From Gilliamella mensalis (GTDB taxonomy: Bacteria; Pseudomonadota; Gammaproteobacteria; Enterobacterales; Orbaceae), in assembly GCF_900103085.1 (NCBI RefSeq), contig NZ_FMWR01000007.1:124001-188000 (forward strand): 64,000 nt of DNA. Reading direction: 5' to 3'. The notes below the pieces were generated by a model. It had not been told where the DNA came from. It ran no database searches and saw only the letters and a list, made by a program, of their open reading frames with translations. The stretch's first letter is position 1; every line of letters starts with the position of its first letter. This document shows positions 49,370 through 60,200 of the stretch, piece after piece. Both the position numbers and the translations under genes were made by a program.

Positions 49370-49399
49370 TTGTAACGTGGGGGGAATTGTTTGTATAAT
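49370..49399 (+). promoter_or_regulatory. Candidate promoter of rstA
   Basis: TTGTAA (49370-49375) and a perfect TATAAT (49394-49399) with 18 bases between them, ending 41 bases before the rstA ATG. Consensus-based only. Confidence 0.45.
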
Positions 49400-49440
49400 A
49401 AGACTTCGTTAAGTACAGCTGTGGTAATTAAGAACAGATT

Positions 49441-50172
49441 ATGAGTGAACGTATATTAATCATCGAAGATGATCAGCGGCTAGCCAATTTAATTCAAGTT
49501 TATCTAATTCGGCAAGGGTATCTTGTTCAATGGCATAATAGTGGAGCTGGTGCTGAAGAAAAGATCCAACAACTTAATCCAGATCTGGTTATATTAGATG
49601 TGATGTTACCTGAAAAAACAGGTTTTGATATTTGTCGTGATATACGCACATGGTTTACTAACTATATCCTTATTATGACGGCTAGTGAAGATAATATCGA
49701 TGAAATTGTTGGGTTGGAATTGGGGGCCGATGATTATTTAGCTAAGCCCGTTGAGCCAAGATTACTGCTTGCTCGAATACGAGCCTTATTACGCCGGAAA
49801 CAGATAGAAACTGATAAAGATAATCATAAAGAATTGACTTTGCCTCAAGCAAATAATAAAACGCTAATATTTGATAATTTAATTATTGATGGTGAAAACC
49901 GAAAAGTGCTCTTGCAAAAGCAAGAAATTGATTTAACGACTGCTGAATTTGATCTATTATGGCTACTTGCCCATAATGCAGGGACAATTTTATCCCGAGA
50001 TGATATTTTTTCTCAGGTAAGAGGGATCGATTTTGATGGCAGTGATCGTTCTATTGATGCTCGTGTTTCAAGACTTCGTCGTAAATTACTCGATGACCCA
50101 GATAATCCATTGCGTATCAAAACCGTGCGTGGTAAAGGTTATTTATTTATGCGAGAGGGAGAAAACCATTGA
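49441..50172 (+). CDS. rstA: Response regulator RstA
   Basis: This 243-residue OmpR-family regulator has a receiver domain (1-120) with acidic pair EDD at 9-11, phosphorylation site D53 in LVILDVMLPEKTG and K102 in DDYLAKPVEP. A winged-helix DNA-binding domain (about 145-238) includes TTAEFDLLWLLAHNAGTIL and RSIDARVSRLRRKLLDD. The sequence resembles E. coli RstA, including CRDIR and FDLLW. It overlaps the next gene by 4 bases. Known RstA targets in E. coli relate to acid and iron; none is proven here. Confidence 0.88.
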   Translation: MSERILIIEDDQRLANLIQVYLIRQGYLVQWHNSGAGAEEKIQQLNPDLVILDVMLPEKTGFDICRDIRTWFTNYILIMTASEDNIDEIVGLELGADDYLAKPVEPRLLLARIRALLRRKQIETDKDNHKELTLPQANNKTLIFDNLIIDGENRKVLLQKQEIDLTTAEFDLLWLLAHNAGTILSRDDIFSQVRGIDFDGSDRSIDARVSRLRRKLLDDPDNPLRIKTVRGKGYLFMREGENH

Positions 50173-51524
50173 GTCAATTATTAGCTAAACCGCTATTTTT
50201 TAATCGCCGGATTATATTTTATCTGGTCATTTTGCTCCTATTGCAAAGTATTATTTCTTATGGCGCTTTATTAGTTTTTGATTCATTACCATCATCAGTA
50301 ACCGATATGCCAGATGATCATGTTGTGCTTCGAGAATCTCAGCGAGGCACAGTAAACCTGATTCGTATGCAAATTCACGAGCATAAAAATCGTCCCCTTC
50401 AAGAAGTGGTCAGTGAATTACAACCTTATTTTGGTTACCCTATCGAAATATTGCCAATTAACACACCGTTACCCTATGAGGTACTTGAGGAGTTACAGAA
50501 ACTGGACTTTTCTTATGATGCTGACAAAGAGGTCGTTTACGTTGATTTAAAAGATGGCAATTTACTCCAATTAGGCCCCATTGCGATGCGAGATATTTTA
50601 GCATCTAATACCATGTCATTGACCATTTTTCTTATTATTTGGGCTTTATTTAGCGCTATCATCTTTTTTATTTTAATTTATATGGCATTTAGCGCTGTTT
50701 GGAAAGATTTGGTTAATATCAGGCAAACAGCCGAACAGCTTGGGCAAGGTAATTTAAAAGCACGAACCGAAAATGTTAAAGGTTGGTTGTTTAAGCCGCT
50801 AGCTAATGTATTAAATAATATGGGTGCACATATTGAACACTTAGTGAGTACCAACCAAACGATTTCCCATGCGATGGCACACGAACTACGCACTCCTCTT
50901 GCCCGTATGCGGTTTGAACTTAGTATGCTTGAAGAATCTCACGATGAACAAGAAAAACGCCTTTTACAAAAAGGCATGAGTGATGATATTAACGAGCTTG
51001 AAACATTAATTAATGCCAGCTTGAATTATTTTAAAATGCAACAAAGCAACATTGAGCTAAACTTAACGCGTGTATCACTAAAAGAGTGGAGCGAAAAAGT
51101 GTGCCAATCGCTGGCGTTATTCAAACCGAAAGGGTTTGAGCTAACTTGTAATAGCCAAAATGTATACGCTATGATTGATACCAATTTAGTTGAAACCATT
51201 GTTAAAAATCTGCTACTTAATGCGTTTAAATATGCAGCACATAAAGCGGTTTTAAATATAGCCAAATATGAAAATCGTGTCATCTTTGAGATAGATGATG
51301 ATGGTGCAGGAATTCCTTTTGATGCGCGCGAAAAGATTTTTATGCCTTTTGCCAGACTTGATACTAGCCGTACACGTTCAACTGGGGGTTATGGGCTTGG
51401 TTTAGCTTATGTGAAATTAATGGCAGAATTTCATAATGGCAAAGCCTTTGTGGTAACCAGTCCTCTTGGTGGTGCAAGATTTGTGGTTTCGTTAAAGTCA
51501 GGTGGTGAAGAAAATAATCATTGA
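50169..51524 (+). CDS. rstB: Sensor histidine kinase RstB
   Basis: This 451-residue kinase has membrane helices at about 15-37 and 149-173 with a 110-residue periplasmic sensor between, a HAMP domain (about 174-225), the phosphorylated H238 in HAMAHELRTPLARM and a HATPase domain with N-box NLLLNAFKYA, DDDGAGIP, and RSTGGYGLGLAY. It is coupled to rstA (ATGA-type overlap). The plan matches E. coli RstB (433 residues). The start used has GAGGGAG upstream, overlapping the end of rstA. Confidence 0.87.
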   Translation: MSQLLAKPLFFNRRIIFYLVILLLLQSIISYGALLVFDSLPSSVTDMPDDHVVLRESQRGTVNLIRMQIHEHKNRPLQEVVSELQPYFGYPIEILPINTPLPYEVLEELQKLDFSYDADKEVVYVDLKDGNLLQLGPIAMRDILASNTMSLTIFLIIWALFSAIIFFILIYMAFSAVWKDLVNIRQTAEQLGQGNLKARTENVKGWLFKPLANVLNNMGAHIEHLVSTNQTISHAMAHELRTPLARMRFELSMLEESHDEQEKRLLQKGMSDDINELETLINASLNYFKMQQSNIELNLTRVSLKEWSEKVCQSLALFKPKGFELTCNSQNVYAMIDTNLVETIVKNLLLNAFKYAAHKAVLNIAKYENRVIFEIDDDGAGIPFDAREKIFMPFARLDTSRTRSTGGYGLGLAYVKLMAEFHNGKAFVVTSPLGGARFVVSLKSGGEENNH

Positions 51525-51545
51525 TCGGGTCTTTAGGAGATTAGT

Positions 51546-51600
51546 TGAATAGACCATCGATTTTATTTGATTTTTTGTTTTGTTTTTTTGGGTAAAAAAT
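51546..51600 (+). repeat. Dispersed AT-rich repeat, divergent copy E
   Basis: ATCGATTTTATTTGATTTTT followed by GTTTTG and TTTTGGGTAAAAAATAG resembles copy B in its second half. The first half (CAGGWAG part) is poorly kept. It lies in the 254-base gap before glnS. Confidence 0.5.
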
Positions 51601-51778
51601 AGTTTTTTTATTAAAAAACAGCAAGGTTTAGTTAAAAGCTCATTTTGTCGATGCCAATTGCCTGTTTTCCGTTTCAGAAATAAAAAAAATTTGTTATATT
51701 CGTCAACTAACATAATCAGCAATGACAAAGTAAACATTCTTGCTTTGTTATTAATAAATATATCACCAGAGGTTTTTT

Positions 51779-53455
51779 ATGAGCGGTGCATTACCGACTG
51801 AGACTGATAATCGTCCATCTAACTTTATTCGTCAAATTATTGATGCTGATTTAGCAGCAGGAAAATATAAAACAACGCATACCCGCTTTCCACCAGAGCC
51901 AAATGGTTATTTACATATTGGTCATGCTAAATCAATTTGTTTAAATTTTGGTATTGCGCAAGATTATCATGGTAAGTGTAACTTGCGTTTTGATGATACC
52001 AATCCTGCTAAAGAAGATATAGAGTATGTTGAGTCGATCAAACAAGATGTCCGTTGGTTAGGATTTGAGTGGGATGGAGAAATTTGTTACTCATCTGACT
52101 ATTTTGACAGACTTTATGAATATGCAATTGAATTAATTAATAAAGGACTTGCTTATGTTGACGAACTTTCAGCTGATGAAATTCGTGAATATCGAGGAAC
52201 ACTTACTCAACCAGGAAAGAATAGCCCTTATCGCGATCGTAGTGTTGAAGAAAACTTAGCACTTTTTACACAGATGAAAGAAGGTAAATTTGCTGAAGGA
52301 AAAGCTTGCCTAAGAGCCAAAATTGACATGGCTTCGCCGTTTATTGTAATGCGTGATCCGGTGATATACCGCATTAAATTTGCCGAGCATCACCAAACAG
52401 GTAATAAATGGTGCATTTACCCAATGTACGATTTTACCCATTGTATTTCAGATGCGATCGAAAATATTACCCATTCACTTTGTACGCTTGAATTCCAAGA
52501 CAATCGCCGTTTATATGACTGGGTATTAGACAATATTACGATCGAAGCGCATCCTCACCAGTATGAATTTTCAAGATTGAATTTAGAGTACGCTATTACT
52601 TCTAAACGTAAGCTAAACCTATTAGTATCAGAAAGCATTGTTGACGGCTGGGATGATCCACGCATGCCAACGGTATCAGGATTACGTCGTCGTGGTTATA
52701 CACCTGCTTCGATTCGTGAATTTTGCCGTCGAATTGGGGTGACCAAACAAGAAAATACTGTTGAAATGGGTACCCTTGAGTTTTGTATTCGTGAAGATCT
52801 GAATGAAAACGCACCTCGTGCAATGGCAGTGTTAGATCCAGTTAAAGTTGTGATCGAGAACTTCTCGGATACGATTGATGAAGTGCTTAGTATGCCAAAT
52901 CACCCAAATCGCCCAGAATTAGGTGCTCGCGAAGTGACATTCACGCGTGAAATTTACATCGACCGAGCTGATTTTAGGGAAGAAGCTAACAAGAACTACA
53001 AGCGTTTAGTACTTGGTAAAGAAGTACGTTTACGTAATGCCTATGTGATTCGTGCTGAGCGCGTTGAAAAAGACGCCGAAGGCAACATCCAAACAATCTA
53101 TTGTAGTTACGATCCCGCCACGTTAAATAAAAATCCGGAAGATGGTCGTAAAGTGAAAGGTGTTATTCATTGGGTTTCGGCTAAATTTGCCAAACCGGCT
53201 GAAATTCGCCTGTATGATCGTTTATTTAATACACCAAACCCTGGTGCAGCTGAGGACTTTTTATCAACCATTAATCCTAATTCATTACTTATTAAGCAGG
53301 GTTTTGTTGAACCAAGTTTACAACACGCACAAGCCGAATATGCTTACCAATTTGAACGTGAAGGCTACTTCTGTTTAGATAGTAAGTTTGCAACTGAAGA
53401 TAAGCTCGTGTTTAACCGAACTGTTGGTTTAAGAGATAGTTGGAACGAAGCATAA
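51779..53455 (+). CDS. glnS: Glutaminyl-tRNA synthetase
   Basis: This 558-residue class I enzyme charges tRNA-Gln. The HIGH motif is in [15 protein letters not shown] near 40-54, and the KMSKS loop is [11 protein letters not shown] near 268 with a T in place of M. The two C-terminal beta-barrels (about 340-550) contact the anticodon and are well conserved ([26 protein letters not shown]). E. coli GlnS has 554 residues. The start is ATG 51779 behind AGAGG. It is a single gene followed by a long palindrome. Confidence 0.98.
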   Translation: MSGALPTETDNRPSNFIRQIIDADLAAGKYKTTHTRFPPEPNGYLHIGHAKSICLNFGIAQDYHGKCNLRFDDTNPAKEDIEYVESIKQDVRWLGFEWDGEICYSSDYFDRLYEYAIELINKGLAYVDELSADEIREYRGTLTQPGKNSPYRDRSVEENLALFTQMKEGKFAEGKACLRAKIDMASPFIVMRDPVIYRIKFAEHHQTGNKWCIYPMYDFTHCISDAIENITHSLCTLEFQDNRRLYDWVLDNITIEAHPHQYEFSRLNLEYAITSKRKLNLLVSESIVDGWDDPRMPTVSGLRRRGYTPASIREFCRRIGVTKQENTVEMGTLEFCIREDLNENAPRAMAVLDPVKVVIENFSDTIDEVLSMPNHPNRPELGAREVTFTREIYIDRADFREEANKNYKRLVLGKEVRLRNAYVIRAERVEKDAEGNIQTIYCSYDPATLNKNPEDGRKVKGVIHWVSAKFAKPAEIRLYDRLFNTPNPGAAEDFLSTINPNSLLIKQGFVEPSLQHAQAEYAYQFEREGYFCLDSKFATEDKLVFNRTVGLRDSWNEA

Positions 53456-53465
53456 TTTAACACGT

Positions 53466-53499
53466 CGTCTATTGGTCGACTTAAGTCAACCAATAGACG
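53466..53499 (+). terminator. Long palindrome after glnS
   Basis: The 17-base arm 53466-53482 (CGTCTATTGGTCGACTT) is complementary to 53483-53499 with one mismatch and no loop. It lies 10 bases after the stop. The lack of a T-run means that it may be a weak terminator or a 3' stability element. Confidence 0.6.
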
Positions 53500-53542
53500 G
53501 CATTTCAGTGATCTATTCCTCATGTGTAAATAATTTTGTTTA

Positions 53543-54010
53543 TTATTCTAAATAATTTAGTAAATCAGGTATTCGGTATTTTCCCGCCATTGTTTGTACC
53601 TTTTTTGCTGCACTTTCTAACGATATGCCGATTGAAGTCACATATAAAGGATGTCTACTCTTACTAAGTATCACTTCAATCAAATATTCGCTATTGCCTG
53701 AAAAAGGTTTTTTAGCAACCCCAATAATAGGAATAGTTTTATTCAAAGCATTATACAAATGCCACTTAAACCAATCTTACCTTTATCTAAATGTACATAA
53801 CCATCAATCACGATGCTGGTAGTTAAATAGTGATATTATGCAAGGTAATTGTCGTTGATATGACTGACTAGTTTGATAGGGCGTAACATTATCTTGATCA
53901 TCTGTAATTACGTGTTTAATTTCAGACGTCGAATCAGTCCAACGATTAAATAAAACACCGACCTATTTTGTGCGGTTATCAAAGTAATAAACATCTATTG
54001 TAAGTATCAT
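53543..54010 (-). pseudogene. nfi: Decayed endonuclease V (nfi) gene
   Basis: Reading from ATG 54010 on the minus strand gives MILTIDVYYFDNRTK, then an in-frame TAG (53963-53965), then VGVLFNRWTDSTSE and QRQLPC. The frame then shifts to VIDGYVHLDKGKIGLSG, shifts again, and continues as ALNKTIPIIGVAKKPFSGN and a segment with HPLYVTSIGIS and GKYRIPDLL to the stop. The order of blocks (VIDGY, IPIIGVAK, PLYVTS, YRIPDLL) is that of endonuclease V, which cuts near deaminated bases. One stop and at least two frame changes make it inactive. No intact copy lies in this window. Confidence 0.8.
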
Positions 54011-54557
54011 ATTAAGTTATATTCTCTTTAGAATGTTATTTATACATCTATCAATATTTTGAAATAAGAAAGTACAATATTTATAATTAATTTACACAAT
54101 AAAGCTCGTATCAGTATTAATTATTTTTTGTTTATTATTAAATATTCTTAATAAATAGGAGCTTTTCAATGAGCATATGCCTGTACACTAAATAGTTCAT
54201 CATTAAAAAAATTAATAGGTTAAAATTTATTTAAATTTACCTGAATTGGCAGGTTAGACGCTTTGTTACTACAGTGAAAGCAGATTAGATGCATGGCATT
54301 GATAGTGATAAACCGTTATAATCTGGTTTTAATTTACCTATAATCACATAACCTAAAGATTATGCAAAATTTATAATGATTGAACGGTAACAAGTATATA
54401 TTTAATTCATGGCTCTTTTTAATGCATATAAATTCATGCATAAACAACACTATTTAGCTCGACAAGCAAAACACTGATTGTTGTTTTAGTGGGGCAGTTA
54501 CACAATTAGAATCGATTAAGTATATCAATAACACAAATGTATGAGGTTTATTTTTTT
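54011..54557. other. Gap between the nfi remnant and plsB
   Basis: These 547 bases are very AT-rich and contain stops in all frames. I see no gene, no convincing hairpin and no RNA gene. The promoter of plsB must lie here but no consensus stands out. It is probably degraded sequence related to the loss of the neighbouring gene. Confidence 0.5.
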
Positions 54558-56987
54558 ATGTTTTCTTGGTGGACTAAAGTTTATTTTTTTCTTATCCAAA
54601 TATTGGTGAAACTTTTTGTTAAAAGTAAACCAATTCCGACTTATCCTATAACGGAATTAGACCTTGATACCCACAAACCAATTTTATACGTGCTACCTTA
54701 CAATTCTCAAATCGATTTGATGGTAATTCGATCGCTTTGTTTACAATATAATTTACCCGATCCCTTAGTTGGCATTGATATCAATGATAAAACCATTCCC
54801 GCCTATATCTATATTGATAAAGGTCCCGGTATTTTTGCGTCCAATCAACAAAAAAATAAAGCGATTGAAATTTTAAGAGATTATATTTTGGCTCATCAAC
54901 AAAATCATGATCTTGATATCCAAATGTTACCTGTTTCGGTTATGTTTGGCCGTCGACCAAATACCGAAGGGAAAAAAAAATTATCACTACAAGTGCTTGG
55001 TGCAACCAGTAAATTTTTAAAAATAATCATATCCGGACGAGACTGTTATACCCGATTTTCTCGACCTGTTTCATTTAAGAATATTCATGTTGATAAACAG
55101 CAAGATCTTCCTGTTTTAGCTCATAAATTATCGCGCGTTGCTCGGATTCATTTTGTAAAACAAAGAATAGCATCTGTCGGACCAAAACTACCTGTTCGCC
55201 AAGAAATGCTTAATAAATTATTAACTAATCCAGAGCTATCAAAGGCAATACAAGAAGAAGCAAAAAGCAAAAATATTAGTCTTGATAAGGCACAAAAAAA
55301 TGCATTAACGATGCTAAATGAAATAGCGGCTAATTTTGCGTACCGTATGCTAAGAATTACAGATTTTGTTCTTACCTGGGCTTGGAATAGGCTTTATCAA
55401 GGTCTTGACGTTACTAACGCCGATCCGGTGCGAGAACTTGCACAAAATGGACATGAAATTGTCTATGCTCCTTGCCACCGTAGTCATATGGATTACTTGT
55501 TATTATCTTATGTCCTTTATCGACAAGGGTTAGTTCCACCTCATATTGCAGCAGGCATTAACTTAAACTTTTGGCCAGCGGGGCCTATTTTTAGACGATT
55601 AGGTGCATTTTTTATTCGCCGATCATTCCGAGGAAATAAACTCTATACATCTGTTTTTCGTGAATATTTAGCTGAACTTTTTATCCGCGGTTATGCTGTT
55701 GAGTATTTTGTTGAAGGCGGGCGATCACGTACAGGTCGGTTACTCGATCCTAAAACAGGTATGTTAATGATGACAATTCAAACATTATTACGTGGTGAAG
55801 CAAGACCAATTACTGTTGTGCCTGTTTATATTGGTTATGAGCATGTTCTAGAAGTTGCTACCTATGCCAATGAATTACGAGGTGCAAAAAAAGAAAAAGA
55901 GAGTTTATGGCGGACTATAAAAGCATTTTTAAAACTTAAAAAATTGGGATTTGGTTATGTCAATTTTGGTCAACCTATACCACTAAATCAATTTTTAAAC
56001 CAACATATTCCTGAATGGCGCGAGGCTATAGAACCAACGGGCACTCAGCGCCCTCAATGGTTGACACCAACAACTAACTTACTTGCCAAGAAAATTATGG
56101 AACACATCAATTCATCAGCAGCAATCAATGCAATGAACTTATGTTGTTCAATATTATTGGCAGCAGATCAACGAGCATTAACCAAAGTTAGGCTCATTGA
56201 ACTAATTGATTATCTGTTAAAATTATTAAAAAACAATCCTTATTCTGATTTGATAACTATTCCAGAACAAACACCAGAAGAACTGTTTGAGCATGCCAAA
56301 GAAATGGGGAAATTTGTTATTACAACAGACGAAGCTGGCGAAATTATCGCGTTTACTGCCGAACAAGCGGTGTTAATGACTTATTATCGCAATAATATTC
56401 AGCATTTGCTGATTATTCCTGCTATCGTGGCGAGAATTTTACTCAAGCATAACCGAATTTCATCTGACGAAGTTTTAGAACAAGTAAAACTACTTTTTCC
56501 TTTAATTAAATCGGAGTTATTTCTTTATCATAATGATGATCAGCTCACTGAGTATGTTGATAAAATTATTAAAACTTACGCTCAGCTAGGTCTAATCAGT
56601 TATTCACCTGATAAATTAAGCTTAAACTATTTAAAAATATCAGTATTACAATTAATTGCTTCATCATCTAAAGATACGTTGCAACGCTATGCTATTGCTT
56701 TTTCTATATTGCAAAAAGATCCAACGATTAAGAGAGCAACATTAGAAAAAGAAAGTCGATTAATTGCTGAACGATTATCAGTTTTACATGGCATCAATGC
56801 ACCAGAATTTTTTGATAAAGGTGTATTTTCAATACTTGTTGCATCATTACGAGCACAAGGTTATTTAGATGATCAAAGTGGAACTAACTTACCAAAAATA
56901 GAAAAACTAAATGAAATACTCAAACCGCTCATTACCACAAGAATAATGCAAACGATTGATGAAATAAATCCTTTAGTAAAACAATAA
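54558..56987 (+). CDS. plsB: Glycerol-3-phosphate acyltransferase PlsB
   Basis: This inner membrane enzyme adds the first acyl chain to glycerol-3-phosphate in phospholipid synthesis. I start at ATG 54558 (MFSWWTKVYFF, 809 residues) because the E. coli protein begins at the equivalent point and GAGG lies upstream; ATG 54537 would add seven residues. Acyltransferase motifs are visible: CHRSHMDYLLLSYVL near 302-316, GPIFRRLGAFFIRRSF near 344, FVEGGRSRTGRLLDPKTG near 382, and TVVPVYIGYEHV near 417. E. coli PlsB has 807 residues. Confidence 0.96.
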   Translation: MFSWWTKVYFFLIQILVKLFVKSKPIPTYPITELDLDTHKPILYVLPYNSQIDLMVIRSLCLQYNLPDPLVGIDINDKTIPAYIYIDKGPGIFASNQQKNKAIEILRDYILAHQQNHDLDIQMLPVSVMFGRRPNTEGKKKLSLQVLGATSKFLKIIISGRDCYTRFSRPVSFKNIHVDKQQDLPVLAHKLSRVARIHFVKQRIASVGPKLPVRQEMLNKLLTNPELSKAIQEEAKSKNISLDKAQKNALTMLNEIAANFAYRMLRITDFVLTWAWNRLYQGLDVTNADPVRELAQNGHEIVYAPCHRSHMDYLLLSYVLYRQGLVPPHIAAGINLNFWPAGPIFRRLGAFFIRRSFRGNKLYTSVFREYLAELFIRGYAVEYFVEGGRSRTGRLLDPKTGMLMMTIQTLLRGEARPITVVPVYIGYEHVLEVATYANELRGAKKEKESLWRTIKAFLKLKKLGFGYVNFGQPIPLNQFLNQHIPEWREAIEPTGTQRPQWLTPTTNLLAKKIMEHINSSAAINAMNLCCSILLAADQRALTKVRLIELIDYLLKLLKNNPYSDLITIPEQTPEELFEHAKEMGKFVITTDEAGEIIAFTAEQAVLMTYYRNNIQHLLIIPAIVARILLKHNRISSDEVLEQVKLLFPLIKSELFLYHNDDQLTEYVDKIIKTYAQLGLISYSPDKLSLNYLKISVLQLIASSSKDTLQRYAIAFSILQKDPTIKRATLEKESRLIAERLSVLHGINAPEFFDKGVFSILVASLRAQGYLDDQSGTNLPKIEKLNEILKPLITTRIMQTIDEINPLVKQ

Positions 56988-57256
56988 CAGAACAATATTA
57001 TTGGGTTCAGCTTATTCTTTTATTTAAATGAGTAATTTTATAATTATAAATAGGTCTTTTACATAAACAGTGAAAATAAATTGATATAAAAATAACCCTT
57101 TCGACTAAAAATTTGATGTATGTCGATTTTTAGTCACTCCTTCTCGTTTTTCCCTTTATTTCCATTTCATTAAAGATTATCATTACAACTTATAAGGATG
57201 TTAATCGCTTCCAAAATAATAAATAATATAATATTAGCTTTCAATAAGGGGTAGAT

Positions 57257-60200
57257 ATGCGATTTAACCGTAGACAGTTCTTTAAGATCTGTGCTGGTGG
57301 TATGGCTGGAACAACGGTAGCTACGCTTGGATTTTCTCCGAATGTGGCGCTTGCACAAACTCGCCAATTTAAATTATTAAAATCAAAAGAAACTCGTAAT
57401 AATTGTACCTATTGCTCGGTAGGATGTGGAATGTTGTTATATAGCCGTGGAGATGGTGCAAAAAATGCTGAATCGTCCATATTCCATATTGAAGGAGATC
57501 CAGACCATCCAGTTAGTCGCGGTTCACTTTGTCCTAAAGGCGCTGGTGTACTTGACTATATAAAAAGTGAACAACGTGTCAAATCCCCTGAATATCGCGC
57601 ACCAGGCTCTGATAAATGGCAACAAATTAGTTGGGATGAAGCCATTGACCGCATTGCTCGCTTAATGAAAGCTGACCGAGATAAAAACTTTATTGAAAAA
57701 AACCAACAAGGAACAACAGTTAATCGCTGGACAACAACAGGCTGGCTTGTGACCTCGGCTGCGAGTAATGAAACAGGTTGGCTAGCATTTAAAGTTGCCC
57801 GAGCATTAGGCATGCTAAGCCTTGAAACTCAAGCAAGGGTTTGTCATGGTCCTTCAGTGTCAAGCTTAGCGGCAACATTTGGCCGTGGAGCCATGACTAA
57901 TAATTGGAACGATATCAAAAATGCCAATGTTGTTATCGTGATGGGCGGTAATGCGGCCGAAGCACATCCTGTTGGCTTTAAATGGGCAATAGAAGCGAAA
58001 ATTAATAATGGCGCAGAACTGATTGCTATCGATCCACGTTTTCATCGAACAGCTTCAGTAGCTGATCTATATGTCCCCATTCGTTCAGGTTCGGATATTG
58101 CTTTTTTACTCGGTATTATCAATTATCTTATTACTAATAATGAAGTTAACTTTGATTATTTAGTGACACATAGTAATGCGAGTTTAATTGTTCGTGATGA
58201 TTTTAATTTCGATGAAGCGACAGGGCTCTTTAGTGGCTATAAAGTAGAAACTAAACAATATGATCAAATAAGCTGGGCTTATCAGAAAGATGACAATGGT
58301 TATGCGCTTCGAGATAAAACACTCAGCCATCCTCGCTGTGTATGGAATCTACTTAAAAACCATGTCAGCCGTTATACACCTGAAATGGTAAATAAAGTGA
58401 CTGGAAGCCCAGTTGACGGATTTTTACATGTTTGTCGCTCACTTGCAAGCACCAAAACTAATGATAGAGCAGCCACCTTTTTATATGCATTAGGATGGAC
58501 TCAGCATTCTTATGGTTCACAAATTATCCGTACAGCTGCAATGATTCAGCTTATTTTAGGTAATATTGGTGTAATGGGCGGTGGAATTAATGCACTACGT
58601 GGGCATTCCAATATTCAAGGTTTAACTGATGTCGGTTTATTATCTAATCGTTTACCTGCTTATCTTGATTTACCTAAAGATTCACAGGTTTCACTCGAAC
58701 AGTATTTAGCGGAAAAAACACCTAAACCTCTTGGTCCTCAAGAAGTTAATTTTTGGGCAAATTACCCAAAATTCTTTGTTAGTTTCATGAAATCAATGTA
58801 TGGTGATAAATCAACTCAAGATAACAATTGGGGATTTGACTGGTTACCAAAATGGGATGAAACTTATGATGTTTTAAGATTCAGTAAAATGATGCGTGAT
58901 GGTCAAGCCAATGGTCTTATTTGTCAAGGCTTCAATCCTCTTGCAGCTTTACCAGATAAAAATAGTATCCGTAATGGATTATCGAACTTGAAGTTTTTAG
59001 TTAGTATTGACCCTATGCCAACTGAAACAGCAGAGTTTTGGAAAAATCATGGTGAATCGAATGACGTTGATCCCAGCCAAATCCAGACAGAAGTTTTTAG
59101 GCTACCTTCAAACTGTTTTGCTGAAGAAAACGGTACTATCGTTAACTCTTCGCGTTTATTGCAATGGCACTGGGCTGCGGCAAGACCACCTTATGAGTCA
59201 TTATATGATCCAGAAATCATCGCTCGCATTTTTTTGAAAATTAAAGAGCTATATGCCCAAGAAGGTGGTGCGTATCATGAGCCAATTAATAACTTAGTTT
59301 GGGACTATCAAAATCCTGAAGGTCCGGCTGCAGAAGAGCTAGCGCAAGATTATAATGGGCGAGCCCTTGCTGATCTCACCGATGCAAATGGTAATATTAT
59401 TCTTAAAAAAGGACAGTTACTAAGTGGTTTTGCCCAACTAAAAGCAGATGGAACAACATCCTCAGGGATATGGATATTCTGTGGTTCATGGACAGAGCAA
59501 GGCAACCAAATGGCAAGGCGTGACCCAAGCGATCCGTCAGGTAAAGGTATTCATGCCGGTTGGGCTTGGGCATGGCCGATGAATCGGCGTGTACTTTATA
59601 ATCGAGCTTCAGCCGATGAAAATGGCAATCCATGGGATCCCAAACGCGTACTGGTAAAATGGAATGGTTCAAGCTGGGACGGTAATGATGTCCCTGATTT
59701 TACCGCAACGTTATCGCCAAGCGCTGGAGCGGGTGCCTTTATCATGAATAACGATGGTTTAGGGGGCTTATTTTGTTTAAACCGATTAGTTGATGGTCCA
59801 TTCCCTGAACATTATGAACCGTTTGAAACACCAATTACCAATAATCCATTGCATCCAAATCAAGTGAGTAGTCCTGTGGCTCGCGCATTTAAAGAGGATT
59901 TGGCTCGCTTAGGAAATGCCAGTGAATTTCCTTATGTTGGTACTACTTATAGTATCACCGAGCACTTCCACTTTTGGACTCAACATGCAAGATTGGCATC
60001 TATTACTCAACCAGAACAATTTATTGAGCTAAGCGAAAACCTTGCCAATAAAAAAGGCATAAAACTAGGCGATACTGTAAAAGTGACTTCATATCGGGGT
60101 TATATCAAAGCTAAAGCTGTTGTGACAAAGCGTCTTCCGACATTAACTGTTGATGGTAAAGAAATCGAGACCATTGGAATTCCTATTGTTTGGGGATTCA

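Noticed and set aside
54011..54557. Possible small gene or RNA before plsB
   Set aside because: Short frames here have no ribosome-binding site and no recognisable product, and no stable structure was found by eye.
57081..57126. Two TTGAT half-sites upstream of fdoG as FNR sites
   Set aside because: Neither has an acceptable second half (ATCAA) at the right spacing, and TTGAT is common in AT-rich DNA.
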